Origin: Plumapathes pennacea
Lineage: Eukaryota > Cnidaria > Anthozoa > Antipatharia > Myriopathidae
Reading direction: 5' to 3'
Assembly (NCBI GenBank): GCA_964036295.1
Contig: OZ038463.1
Location: forward strand, 15,509,069 to 15,573,068
DNA: 64,000 nt
Numbering within the stretch: the first letter of the stretch is position 1; the number at the start of each line of letters is the position of its first letter. Under the pieces are notes generated by a model, which saw nothing but the letters and a program-made list of their open reading frames with translations, was not told where the DNA came from and did no database searches. Below, piece after piece: positions 33,601 to 45,900 of the stretch. A program made the position numbers and the translations under genes.

Positions 33601-36600
33601 TTGTGGAGGATAGGTGCTGCTGAGGTTAGCCACAATGGTAACCATGGCAACCCTACCACACAAGCCTCTGCCATGTGCCTGTTACACTGACAGCCACTGC
33701 CTGCTGTCATCATTTTTACTTTTTAGTGGTCGGAGGGCTTCTATCGGCTCATTTGTTATCAGCCAGGGCAGGCATTCATGTAGGAGAGGAGTGGCCATGC
33801 CAGGGACCTTTATTGGCATTGGCTGTTGATGCAGCTAAGAGGCTTCTACCAGGTGTGAACATTCATGCTGTCTCAATTTTGTTTTGTTATTTTGTGGAAT
33901 AAGCTTGGATACTGCAAGGTCGTAGAAGTCTTCAAAGTTACAGGTAGAACTTGATATTTGAAATTGAGAAAGGTTTTCATACCTATAGGCTCTGGCATTT
34001 AACGCTCTTTTTTTTTAGTTGATACGTTTTATAAAGAAAGGTACAATATTACTTTTGTCACTAAAATTAATGTGTAGCTTATTCATAAAATTACCTGTTG
34101 ATTGCCACTGTCTTTTTTATATTATTGACATTTTGTAGCATTTAACACCTCCACTGGCATGCCTTATGGTACAGTAAACCTTCGGCATGGAGTATCCAAA
34201 TCAGAAACTCCAATAACCTGCACAGCTGGCTGTGGAACATTCATCCTGGAGTTTGGAACAATCACAGCTCTCACTGGTAAATTGTGTGTGATAGACGACT
34301 AACGCAAGCAGATGCATGCATGCAAATTGTTTGTTGCAAATGCATTTTTGGTTCACTTATCTCTGAGCTGTCCTGTATATACAGTATAGCAGCTGCTTTT
34401 AATATTTATATACTGATCTGTACAGGATACCTCAGAGCTACTCACGTTTAATTAAATAAATAACTCGTTATACACATATATGGTAATACATGATTGTATA
34501 GATATGATGTAACTACAATATTATTTAGATACCGTACACAGTATTTCTCCAAGTTCTAAAAAGTGCCTAGTTGTGTCACATGGTATTAATACAACTGTAG
34601 ACATTGTCTGCATGCACACTGAATAAAAAATGATATCATTTTCATCTTCCATAATTGGGTGACAGTATATGTGCAACTGTTTTCAATTTTTTCAGAAAAA
34701 AAAAACTTGTAGTCGTAACAGTGTTTTATAATGTTGCTGTTGTCAGGTGACCAGAGGTTTTTGAATGCAGCCTTAACTGCCCTGGATGGGCTATGGAAAA
34801 GTAGATCACAACTTGGATTGGTAAGTTTAAGTAACAATAGTGCTCAGATTATGAAAAGTAGATCAGAAGTTGGATTGGTACAAGGATGCACCATGTTATT
34901 TTTAAAAACAGTTTTACAGCTCTATTACTCATTTTGGGCAATATACAGTACCATAGTTGGACTAGATCGGACAACACAAAATCAATTAGTTAATGCAGGT
35001 CAGTGGATCACAGTGGATCAGTTGCTTGCTTTCTCCTCTGTGTGTTGATACTTCATTACATCGCTTTGGCTTTTTCCGTTGAGTAGGTTGGAAACCATAT
35101 TGATGTGCAGTCTGGTAAATGGACGGCTGTGGACTCTGGAATAGGAGCAGGAGTTGACTCCTACTTTGAGTATCTTCTCAAGGGCGGCATCCTGTTTGGT
35201 AGCCCAAAACTTATAGACATGTTTAGAGGTAAGGTGGAATCAACGTGCCCATTATTTACAGCAGGCGGTATTTCTTGTCGAGGTTAGAGCTGTTTTCGTA
35301 TGACTGTCGAAATTAATCATGTGAGTGCTTTAGTTTTGGTTTTGCGTTTGCTACGCCTTTAGATTGGTTGGAACAAGTTCGCCAGCATTCTAGGCCAATC
35401 AGGAACAAAAGAAAAGCTGTTTACGATCTTCTCAAGCAAGGAAGCACGTAGCGATGGCGTGTCGCAATGCTGGTTGCTTAGTAAAACCAATCGCAATTAC
35501 TTGGTTTTGGTTTTGGTTTTGGTTTTTGCTCGTACTTCTAATTGGTCAAATGTGATTTAGATTTGCGACAGTCATCCGAAAAGGGCTCTACATGTATATA
35601 GTACTTGCAAGTCTTTGATATCTGTGAGAATTTTTAGTGCTAAAAATTGTACAATGTTTATCAAATATATTTTGAATAGCAGAAGACATGTGCAAGACAC
35701 GAGGATCCTCCAGTGTTTGATTTAATAAGACTTGAGTCCCGATCAGTAGCATTAGGCTTTGCTTACACGTATTCGTATTTCTCTTTTATCTGTTGCCAAA
35801 AATGTTTCCGTCCATGCTATAGTGGCCCGTCCACACTATTTAATCCGTTTTCGTTTCAAAAGACAACTGTCTTTTCGTTTTCAAAAATGTCTTTATCCAT
35901 ACTGTAGCGTTTTGTCACACTCGTCGTGACGTCAACTTTTTCGCCGGAAAATTCTGTTTTCCGGTGTCCACACGAATGTATGAACACGGAGTTTTTGAAA
36001 ATCCACTTTGGGGAGCATTTTCGAAAAGTTTTTTCTTGATGACCGTTTACTTGTGGCGAAAGTCCGAACCGCAAAGGAAAAAAAAAAAAAAAAAAGCGTT
36101 TTTGCAGATAGAGATGGCGTTTGGTCAATTTTCGCTACTTATTTATTTATATATTTAACTTCGCCATTTCATATGGCAGGGTATCTGCAACAGCAGTGAG
36201 CCAATTACTGCGGGCCCTTGCTAAAGAGGGTGGTCACTGCTAGAGATTTGGTTGCGTCCTCGGCGGTTCTTTTACGCCATTTTACGTTGTCATCCGAGCC
36301 ACGAGTAGAGAGCCAGGTTTTTACACCTCAATCGCATGAAAGGCGACCGTGCTAACCGCCAGGCCACCGCGGCTCTATAAATACTTACTGTACATGTGAA
36401 TTATCTACAGTTGTTCATAAGGTTTTTTGTGTGTGTGTGTCCCAACCAGAATTGTACGGCAGAATACAGCAGTATCTCAAAGTAAGTGACTGGTATGTGT
36501 GGGCCAACATGGACAAAGGACAAATCACGATGGCTGTGTTCCAGTCGCTTGATGCTTACTGGCCAGGATTACAGGTAAAGAGAACGTCATTACCCTGCTA

Positions 36601-39600
36601 GAGTTGTAACCGTTTGCTTTTCTATCGAGCATACACACGACTATGTCGTGACATTGTAGACGTACAATGAACAAGCGGATGTGATCAGCTGACTTCAATA
36701 AACAACCAGCAGTATGAACTCTTTTTTGACATGTGTAAAAAAACCCAATCCTTTTAACAAATTTTCACCATGGGTGCGGATAGCGTCTCATCAAAGAGTG
36801 AAACGGTTGCATGTTTTCTCCTTGGGGTCTCTGGCTCTTGGGTTCATTATATTAGGGGGTAATGTGTCAAGAATTATTGGGAAAAAAGTTGGCAATAGTA
36901 ATGTCAGAGAAATGTCTTTTTCCTTACATGTCTAATTTGGATACAGTAAAAGGTAATATAGAGCCCTTTTCGGATGACTGTCGCAAGTAATCGTGCGATT
37001 GACTTGGTTTTGCGTTTGCTTCGCTTTTCAACTGATCCTAATAAGTTTAGAAACATTCTTGGCCGATCACTAGCAAAAGCAAAACCTTTTTGCGATGGAG
37101 CCGTTTTCGGATGACAAACCAAAACCAAAAGTAATCACACAGGCCAATCACAGAGACTGAGAGAAAACAGTTCAGCCAATTGGAAGCCAAAGTAATTCGC
37201 GTTTGGTCTTGCGTTTGGTTTTACTTTCCAATCAGCAGTGCGAGTACACGCCATTGCTTGCGTGAGAAGTGTTTGGTTTTGGTTTTGGTTTTGTTCCTGA
37301 TTGGCTGAGCACGCTGACAAACTCGTGTGGACCAATCGAAAGCGAAGCAAACGCAAAACCAAAGAAATCACACAATTACTTTCGACAGTCATCCGAAAAC
37401 CGCTCTAAACGCCATCGCTTGCGTGAAAAGTGTTTGGTTTTGGTTTTGGTTTTGTTCCTGATTGGTTGAGAGTGCTGCCAAACTTGTGTGGACCAATCCG
37501 AAAGCGTAGGAAACGCAAAACCAAAGCAATCACACGATTACTTTCGACAGTCATCCGAAAACCGCTCTATTCTCACGCAAGAAAGCAAGTGGCGATGACG
37601 TGTTCTTGCACTGCTGATAAAACCAATCGCAGTTACTTGGTTTTGGTTTTGCTCGTATACTTCTAATTAGTCGGACGTGTTTTTGCTGGCCTCATTGATT
37701 GCCTTTGTGACTGCTTTGGTTTTGGTTTTCGACAGTCATCCGAATAGTGTTCTATGTAAAAGTTATGTGTACAAGTCTAGTAACGCCCTGCTTACCTAAA
37801 CTTTCTTATTGCAGGCTTTGTGGGGTGACATAGGTGCAGCCTCAAGAACGTTTCAGAAATACCACAGTGTGTGGAGGCATTTTGGCTTCATACCAGAGTT
37901 CTATCAAATTTCCTCCGGAGAGCCTTTTACCGGGAGAGAAAGCTACCCTCTTAGACCAGGTATGGCTTTCAGCCAAAGTATTGTTTTAGTTGAGAACAAA
38001 CGTGGATCTCAAAACCAGTGGGTCATTTAAGCCTGGCTTTCACGAGCGACACACATATAAGCATAGAAGCAAGCGCGTGCAAAAGTGAAAATCGTGTCGC
38101 AGTGAAAATAGGCTCCATGCAAGCGCAAGCACAAGGATCAAAAGTCTATTTTTTTCCCTTATGCTTGCGCTTATGATTGCTTGGCCCGTTTTCACGGACG
38201 CGTATCTCCTTTGCTTGCGCTTAGTCTTGCGCTTGTGCTTGCGCCCCTCATGAAACCAGCTTATACTGGTACTTGTCGTAGACTGACAAACTACTGTTAT
38301 TGATAATCTGGGACCGCATTCACCAAACTTGAGTATGAACAAAAATGTTCGTAAGTATGACTTACGCATCGTAAGTTCGACTTACGCATACTATCTCGCT
38401 CAAGATAGTATGCGTAAGTCATCGTTCTAATGCATAAGTCATACTTACGAACATTTGTGTTCGTACGCAAGTTTGGTGAATATGGCCTCTGTTGTACTCG
38501 TCCACTTTTGGGCAAATGATATCTTCACTCTTGTGATGCAAGCGATGTGCTATACAATCGGAAGGGTCAGACTATAGTTGATATTCTTCCTCTTCGTCTC
38601 TGTTCTAACCCCTGAACAAGGAACCTCTGACTAATGGCGCTTTGTTTCGACGCAATGTTGTACCCATGTTGTGGTGAATTTAAAAAGAACTGATTTGCAT
38701 GCTAGTAACAATGCTTGTATTGCACTGCTATGTTCGATCAAGATCTTTTCGTGAAGGTTTTACTGCCTCTATGGCGTGGGAGACCTGAGTGTATTCTGTA
38801 GCAGATGCGTCGATCATCTGGTTTCGCATGCATCTCTATTTTTGAGTTTCTTTTCACGTGTCCTGTGTGTTTGTCCATTGACAGCTCAACCACACTGTAG
38901 CTTTCGATTGTCGATATAGCGCGAGAGGTTTATTTTTAGCTTTCAGGAGATGTGTTGGTGACGTGTCTCGCATTCATCGCTCGCTTTGCAGAACTGATCG
39001 AAAGTGCCATGTATTTACATCGTGCAACCAAGGATCCCTATTTCCTGGAAGTAGGACGTGACATGATGGAATCTATTGAATCCAGTGCTAAAACACCGTG
39101 TGGATATGCAACTGTGAGTAGAGCCTGTTTTTAGCAGTTAGGCCCTGTTTACATGGAAGGAGGGCCACCCTCCTAGAAGGGTCAGAAGATAGCCCCCCTT
39201 TACCCACCCAACCTATCATGTAAACGGAACAAGGAATTTCAATAGAGAAGGGTGATCATCCTTCCATTACACACAACCACATCTAGGCCAACATACAATG
39301 CGTGTACGTGAACCAGTGGTTTTCTCCGCCAGCTAATGTGTCTTGGACCCGAATTTTCAAACTTTAATTTAGCGATCCCAGGGTTAACCAAATTATTTTC
39401 TCTCACCCTCATGACCAGCAAACAGTAGGGTTTTGATCAAAGACAGTTTGTGTTAGCTCAGGCTATCAAGCTAGCCGTGCTGTTAGCAAGCAAACAAGTT
39501 CCCTCCCTAATCCGAGATTAGACTAATCATGTATTGTTCTTTTGGGACCTATAAGCCACTTTCACAATCACGCGCAGTGCGTGAAGCGCAGATGTTCTGG

Positions 39601-40496
39601 CGAGCCACCTGACGATAAAACTTGGCGGGCAGAGTGGAGAACTGGTTCTTTGGTGAAAATGCAATAATTATGTAGAATAGAAACAAGACCAAGCTCTACA
39701 GAAAAATTTTAACAGACATTCGCTTATTTGGGGAGTAAAAATGCTATTTGCTACTGCGCATGACTGTGAAAGTGGCGTATTCTGTTTCCAGAATGAATGG
39801 AATATTATATTCTGTCTATTCTACTCCCGATGGCAAAATAGACGGAATAGCGATGTGTTCTTTTGGCAGTTTTCGCCACCCTGTAGTCTGGCGGGAAAAT
39901 TGCTCGGCACGACAATTTTTGTCACGTCAACTATTCTGTTTTCAGAATAGCACGAAGTTTGTTCAAGTTATTTCTGTGTATTATTCTGCCAAATAGGAAT
40001 AGATATGGCATATTCGCAAGAGACGCGCCCTAAAAAATGTGGACTTTTTTCTTCGCAGATCAAGAATGTAAAGACACACGAAAAAGAAGATAGGATGGAG
40101 TCATTCTTTCTTGCAGAGACCACAAAATATCTCTACCTCTTGTTTGACGAACATAATTTTATACATCAAAACAACGGCTCTTTGGGTTTACAAATAAAAC
40201 GAACTCTGTCGCCGTCGTGCACGCCGGAATCCGCAGGATACATCTTCAACACAGAGGCTCATCCGATAGACATTGGAGCAATTCATTGCTGTTCCACGTC
40301 GACACTTACGAGTGTACCAAAAGAATTGAAACAGGGAAAAAATGAAGACGGAACGACTGAAGGCGATAGTGTTAGAGAAACAGCCGAGACATTTAGTGGA
40401 GTGCACACGTGCAAAGCAAGAGCCTTTCACAAGAGAATGTCGCTTTCAGGAGCCTTTTTTGAAGATTCTGAGTCAATGAATCAACAACTTCCGTAG
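30674..40496 (+). CDS. EDEM2: ER degradation-enhancing alpha-mannosidase-like protein 2 (EDEM2, GH47)
   Basis: Twelve exons: 30674-30762, 31589-31699, 32722-32761, 33056-33161, 33727-33852, 34139-34276, 34747-34820, 35087-35228, 36450-36574, 37815-37959, 38992-39113, 40059-40496; 551 aa, all junctions in phase. The N-terminus is a signal peptide ([12 protein letters not shown]). The GH47 domain follows: [64 protein letters not shown]-like [46 protein letters not shown] and the Thr-bearing [16 protein letters not shown]2 acts in the ER, trimming a mannose from misfolded glycoproteins to start ERAD. The choice of EDEM2 over EDEM1/3 rests on overall match to the human protein. The last about 40 codons derive from a tandem repeat unit. 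Confidence 0.96.
31228..31501. mobile_element. MITE in EDEM2 intron 1
   Basis: Inverted ends AATAGACCATTTTCTC... and ...GAGAAAATGGTCTATT continue inward through ATCCAAGCTTG and CAAGCTTGGAT, about 40 bp each. A diverged partial relative is at about 47645-47740. Confidence 0.8.
32795..32836. repeat. (AAT)n-(ATT)n microsatellite
   Basis: AATAATAAT turns into ATTATTATT, so the whole is a palindrome. Located just after exon 3 of EDEM2. Confidence 0.9.
33190..33438. mobile_element. Tc1/mariner-like MITE
   Basis: Inverted ends ATTCTGGCCAAAAGTCGTGG and, as complement on the right, ATCCTGGCCAAAAGTATGTG, both followed by GGGACA. No coding capacity. Located in EDEM2 intron 4. Confidence 0.7.
35290..35590. 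repeat. Copy of the TTGGTTTTGG interspersed repeat
   Basis: Contains TTTTGGTTTTGGTTTTTGCT and GACAGTCATCCGAAAAGGGC, shared with the cluster at 36960-37755. Located in EDEM2 intron 8. Confidence 0.7.
36170..36380 (-). mobile_element. Possible tRNA-derived SINE
   Basis: On the minus strand the head reads GTGGCCTGGCGGTTAGCACG, like a tRNA A box. The B box is degenerate, so this is only tentative. Located in EDEM2 intron 8. Confidence 0.45.
36960..37755. repeat. Cluster of TTGGTTTTGG repeats, tandem and inverted
   Basis: Several copies of a ~160-bp unit. Two lie head-to-tail at about 37245-37407 and 37408-37570. The core is GTTTGGTTTTGGTTTTGG, then TTCCTGATTGG..., then CACACGATTACTTTCGACAG and TCATCCGAAAACCGCTCTA. 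Other copies are inverted or partial. All are in EDEM2 intron 9. Confidence 0.85.
38310..38488. mobile_element. 180-bp foldback MITE
   Basis: Ends GCATTCACCAAACTTGAGTA and, as complement, ATATTCACCAAACTTGCGTA. Inner arms are built of ACTTACGCATACTATCT and its complement. Located in EDEM2 intron 10. Confidence 0.8.
39550..39782. mobile_element. MITE in EDEM2 intron 11
   Basis: Inverted ends TAAGCCACTTTCACAATCAC and, as complement on the right, TACGCCACTTTCACAGTCAT, each followed by GCGCA. Confidence 0.65.
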
Positions 40497-40784
40497 GACT
40501 TAATGTACGGAAACAGCCGAGACATTTAGTGGAGAGCACACGTGCTAAGCAAGAGCCTTTCACAAGAGAATGTCACTTTCAGGAACCTTTTTTGAAGATT
40601 CTGAGTCAATGAATGAACACATTCCATAGGATTTAATGTAGGGAAACAGCTGCTCAGACATTTAGAGGAGCACACACTGTCTTACAAAACAAGAGCCTTT
40701 CACAAGAGGATGTTAGTTTTAGGAGCCTTTTTAAGGATTCTGAGTCAATGAAACAACAAATTTCATAGGATTTTTAAATGTACG
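40377..40784 (+). repeat. Triplicated ~134-bp unit covering the EDEM2 3' end
   Basis: Three copies start with AAACAGC at about 40377, 40511 and 40644 and share AAGAGCCTTTCACAAGAG and GATTCTGAGTCAATGAA. The first copy encodes the last about 40 residues and the stop of EDEM2; the other two lie in the 3' UTR. Confidence 0.9.
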
Positions 40785-42329
40785 ATAATTTGGAATCTTG
40801 AAGACTTTTTCCTTGATCAGTGGCAGCCATTTTTCAGTCTCCTACACGAGGGCAACTTTGCCTTATTTAGTGACGAAACATCGTCTTTACGGCGTTCACC
40901 ATATCCGCACTAACCTTTCGATGTGTTTCATACTTTCCTAAGAGCCAATTTCATAGAAATTATGGACCCTCACCCCTACCCTAACCTCTCTCTCCTCCTT
41001 CCTGGAGCGGAAGTGGCAACCTTGCCCTGTTCTTATTTATTTCAGAGAGAAGTTATAAGTATAGTTATACTGATGAATATTATTTGATGTATCATTTACA
41101 TCCTTACATTCCTGGAAGCTCGTCCTTCCAATAGCAAATATGCATCCCTGGAAAATAAAGGGAAAAGAAAATGTGCTAATAAAAAAAATTATATATAGGT
41201 TTATTTTGATACTATTCTTAGACAATGTATTAAAGAATACTGCATTGTTGAATCAGTACCTATCTATAATAATTATCATGAAATAAAATACAATACTGTC
41301 TATTTTCAATCTTGGTTCAATATCTTGCGTAAAAACCTATGAATAACTGATCAAAAGACCTGCAAGCACAGTACCTGTTGACGTCATTAACAGGAGTCTG
41401 TAGGCATTTGGGATCGACGCGGGGGAAAATTAAAGTGAGGGGGTTCACCCTATGACGAAGAAGAGAACAAAAACGCCCCAGCCAGCAGAACGACCTCCAA
41501 TCGATGATAATCCGTGTACCTTGAGAATGCAAAATACGTGCTGTTTTTCGCTACCGAGATGAAGTGTCCATGATGCAAAAGTTTTTGCCAATTCTTCCAC
41601 CAATGCCAAATTAAGAAGCAAGAAAGTGCAAAGTAAATTTCAGATTCGCGTGGTTAAAACATTTTCATCCCTGTTAACCAGGCTAGGGTGTTCATATGAG
41701 AAACGGGCCGGCCCGGTTAACCGAGATCCCGGTCGCAAAGAATCTCGGTTAACCAGGCTGGCCCGCCTTCGGCATATGAACACACAGGAATTTTTACAAA
41801 GGAAATAGTGGAAGGGCGAGATCTCGGTATCCGTGCTCATATGAAGAGGGCCTCGATGTGACAAGCATTAGATTCGACACGGCAGAAGTTAAACGTTTGA
41901 ACCAGGCCTCAGCTTGCAGCCCGGGCAATCGAGTGCGACAAAAGTTCGACGTTTTAATCAATTAAGTTCGACAGATTTGTTTAAGTTCATCTTTTTATAC
42001 GACTGGGCCAGTCGGATAAAACGACTGAAATTCGACAATGTTTCAAACGTCGTATTTCCCGCGTGACGAATCTAATGCATAATTTTTCCAGACTTTCAAC
42101 AATAGCCGCTAACCATATTGCAGTTTGTATTCAACTGTTGGGTTCAACTGAATTAGTTCGACGTTTGAAACCACTACCGTGATTTTGTCGAATCTAATTC
42201 AGTCGACACGGCAGAGGTTCGACGTTTGAACCAGGCCTAAGGAACGAAAGAAGCGGAAAACCTATTTCTCGCAGTATTTTGCACACACTGTAATGTGTAG
42301 TGGCATGTAAATAAGTTATCGCATTTTAT
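40785..42329. other. Convergent spacer between EDEM2 and IMPA1
   Basis: No gene seen. 41680-41860 holds inverted MITE-like pieces around TCTCGGTTAACCAGGC and CATATGAACAC. 41870-42240 has repeated TTCGACGTTTGAACCAGGCC segments in direct order at both ends. Confidence 0.6.
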
Positions 42330-42788
42330 TTAAACAATAAACTACTTTTGGCGAGGAAATATGCACGGATAATATTGTCCGAGGATATTATCTGTTCCGA
42401 GAACCGAACACCAACTGTGAGCTTCGAGGAACAGATAATGTCCAAGGACAATTATCTGTACATATTTCCGAAGCCAAAAGTAGTTTATTGTCTTTATTAT
42501 CCTTCAAATAATTCCTCTCGCAGCGCAAATAACGGCGCGGAAACTGAAGCTTTTTAGTGCTCTCTGGAACTGCTTTTTGACCAATAAATTGATGTCCTCC
42601 TCAGTAGTCATCTTGTAATGACTTTGTGACTAAACAAATAGAACTGTGTTCGGATATTGTCAATAAGCAGCGTTAGTTCGCCAGGCGGGGGTTATTCACT
42701 GATAACGTCCGCTCACGAGCGGACGTTATTCGGTCACGTGTCACGATTCTACCAATCACGCGCGGGAAGAAATATTTGATGGGTCATA
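42330..42788. mobile_element. Hairpin repeat family A, copy 2
   Basis: Same layout and ends as 11110-11595: foldback closed by CAATAAACTACTTTTGGC and its complement, the TAACGTCCGCTCACGAGCGG palindrome, and the end GAAATATTTGATGGGTCAT. It lacks about 25 bp at the foldback centre. Confidence 0.85.
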
Positions 42789-42981
42789 ATTATCATTATT
42801 ACCACGGTCTTAGTTACAGTATTTAACGGGAAGAGCTATATCATTTAAATAAACTATAATATTTTGATGTGTTACAATCGAATATTTGTTTATTTGTAAA
42901 CTAGTTAAAAACCGGTCATCACACACCGTGGGAGACTGCAATGAGAAACTGAAAGTCGATCACTAAGAACTGAGAGGTCCG

Positions 42982-45900
42982 TTAATCTCTGGGAAATTCG
43001 ATTGGTTCTACAGTTTGACATATTTTCCTGGCCAAAGATTCTGTTCCCGCGGCAATCACGTGACGTGCCATCAGATCCACTGCCCCTCCTGTAGGGATAA
43101 ACAACAAAACAAAAATGAAAGAAATCAGTGAGCCTTCATTTCTTCATTACTCTGTAAAACCACACCAAACATATTTTGCTACATGCGTTACGGCTTTTGT
43201 CGCCCCTACTATGTGCCTCAGTGTTTATTTACTGCGCATGGGCTGAGCCATCCTCGGAGACCTGAGGGGGCAGAGCATTGCCCGTCGCCCCACGGTCTGG
43301 CCCTGGGTCTCCAAGGATGGGGTTGAGCATGCATGTTTTGGTTGTTTACCTTAAGAAATGGCCGTATATATACTAGGGTAAATTTGGCTATTGGACGAAT
43401 CTTGACACATGATCCGTCTGCATTTGTTTCATCTTGAGCAGAGCAGAGCTGAACGAAGACGTGTTACCAGACAGATGATTCGTCTAAGACAGATTATTCA
43501 TTCCCGTTAATCATGAAAAATTGTCTCCAGATTTATATCTGAATGCATTATCTGTTTGAGGAATAACTCATCCAGACGGATAATTTGTCTCTAGGGTGTA
43601 AATTGGGCCAATGAAGGAGGTTTAATTCTTATGGGGCTAGAAGGTGAAGGAAAGGTCAGTACAAAATTTTCAGTTTGTGTGTTGGCTTCACACAACCGTG
43701 GTTAGGCATAAAATTAAGTCTCCATGAAAGTGCACTTTATTTTGTCAGATTACTAAAAATTACAAATTACCAGTTACTACAGGCCGAAATGCTTTTATCA
43801 AAATAACAATGCACTTTGGATCGAAATAGTTTACCCCGTACAGTTTATTAGGATCTAAATGGGGTAATCATACATAAGTACCTGAGTAAGTATGTGACAT
43901 TTTTGGTCGTTAAAGCTCCATTTCGCAAAATGGGGCTTTAAGCCCTGGCCAAACGGACTCCCAAGTTTTTGACTTGGGTTCAACTTGGGTATCGTTTGGC
44001 CAACCACTTGGGTCGACTTTGGTTGATTTTGGTCAAACTCGAATTTGCACCCAGGCAAGTCGAGTCAAGTTTTTCACCACTTCGCACAGCAAGTCGAGCC
44101 AAGTGAAAATAATCTGAACAAACCAGCTTTTGCTATGGAAACTGAATGGTCTTCTTGCGACTTGGGTCGACGTGCGAGACCGTTTGGCCACCCATCGCAA
44201 ATACGTATGTAATTTCCAAGTTTTCGCAAAATTGGGTCGATTTGGGAGTCCGTTTGGCCAGGGGCTTTGCATTAATAATTTCTCGAACTAGGATTTCGCT
44301 TTGAGAAAAGAAATTACACACGATGCCCCATATGCAACAAACTACAGTCAATCCCCCTCTTAACGGACACCTCTCTAAGACGGAAACCTGGTAGGAGTTG
44401 TCCCTGTCATTTCTTCAGTCGCTCACTCTAACTGAACTCTCTTTAGACGGACACCTCTAAAACGGACAGTTGGAGCTGGTTCCGAGGATGTCTGTCTTAT
44501 AGGGAGTTGACTGTACTATACTAAATTGTTTCAAAGTACCTGACGAACTCATGACAGTTCCTCCTGCTTCTGTCACAATAAGATTTCCTGCTGCGATGTC
44601 CCAACAGTGCATTCCAAACTCATAATATGCGTCTGCTCTTCCCATGGCAACGTAACACAAGTTAATAGCAGCTGATCCTTGAAGCCGGATGCTAAACACA
44701 AAGATGAAAGGGAATTGTGGGCCAACTAATATACACATGCCTAAAGGCGCGTTTGATTGGGTCTATTCCGGAATAGGATTAGCAATACTGATTTATATAA
44801 TATACTCCTTTGGAGCTGAATTATGTTGAGATGTATCGGGGGTTGTTCGAAATGTCCGGCAGCGCGAAGCAAAACTTTGGATCATTTTAGCTATTCGTAT
44901 TCCGAAACACGGCCAATCGAACGCACCCTTAGCAGAGCTGTGCGGCTGGTCTATATGATGTTCAAATATTTAAAGGCACATACTGTGCGACCAGTAACAA
45001 AAGTACCGATTGGTTTCTCCGTCAAATTACTATTAGTGAAACCTCTCATAAGCGACCGCGACCATCTTTGAGGCTCACCTTTTGAGTTTTCTATTGTTTT
45101 TGACCTGTGTCAGTTGTAATTTGTTTTCTAACGGGCCGAGGGCATGACATGGTTGCCCCTCCATCTGGTATGCTACTACATACTGTACCTGTGTGCTGCC
45201 TCTGGTTCTTCCGCAAGTTTTTTCAGATTTTTTATCACAGTGTCGACTTTAGCTCTCGACGATCCAATCTCCGTAATGATGAGCGACTTGCAAATTTCTG
45301 AAATCGTGAATCATAAGCTACAGTCCCTAGTTATGTGTGTACACGAAGATTACACACTCGAAACGTCACATCCAACTGAACTTTACGTAAGACAAACTTT
45401 ACCGCTAAGCCAACATTGACGAAAATTAGCCCTCGTAGGAAACACTTGCGTATACCACCACTAACAACCAAACTAGCTCCCGAAGGAAACACTTGTTTTT
45501 ACCAACAACAATAACAAAACTAGTTTTCATAGAAAACACTTGTTTTTACCAACAACAATAAAAACTAGTTCTCATAGGAAACACTTCTTTTTACCAACAA
45601 CAACAACAAAACTAGTTCTCATAGGAAACACTTGTTTTTACCAACAACAATAACAAAACTAGTTCTCATAGGAAACACTTCTTTTTACCAACAACAACAA
45701 CAAAACCAGTCTCGTCGGAAACATAATTTTACTGATATTAATAGCCACTTTTTATATCTCATCTAAACACGCAAACAAAAACATAATTCTTGTTTGCATT
45801 TGCTTTGTTGCCGTTTACTTTTGTACTCTCCTTATACTCCTTTCAATTTGAAATGTGAAAGGGATAATGTGCTTTCTACAATACGCTACCCTTTACCAAA

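Noticed and set aside
34731..35048. 105-codon frame extending EDEM2 exon 7
   Set aside because: Only 34747-34820 matches EDEM2; the rest is intron after a GTAAGT donor.
45425..45725. Regular repeat considered as CRISPR
   Set aside because: Units are contiguous tandem copies without unique spacers, in an animal intron.
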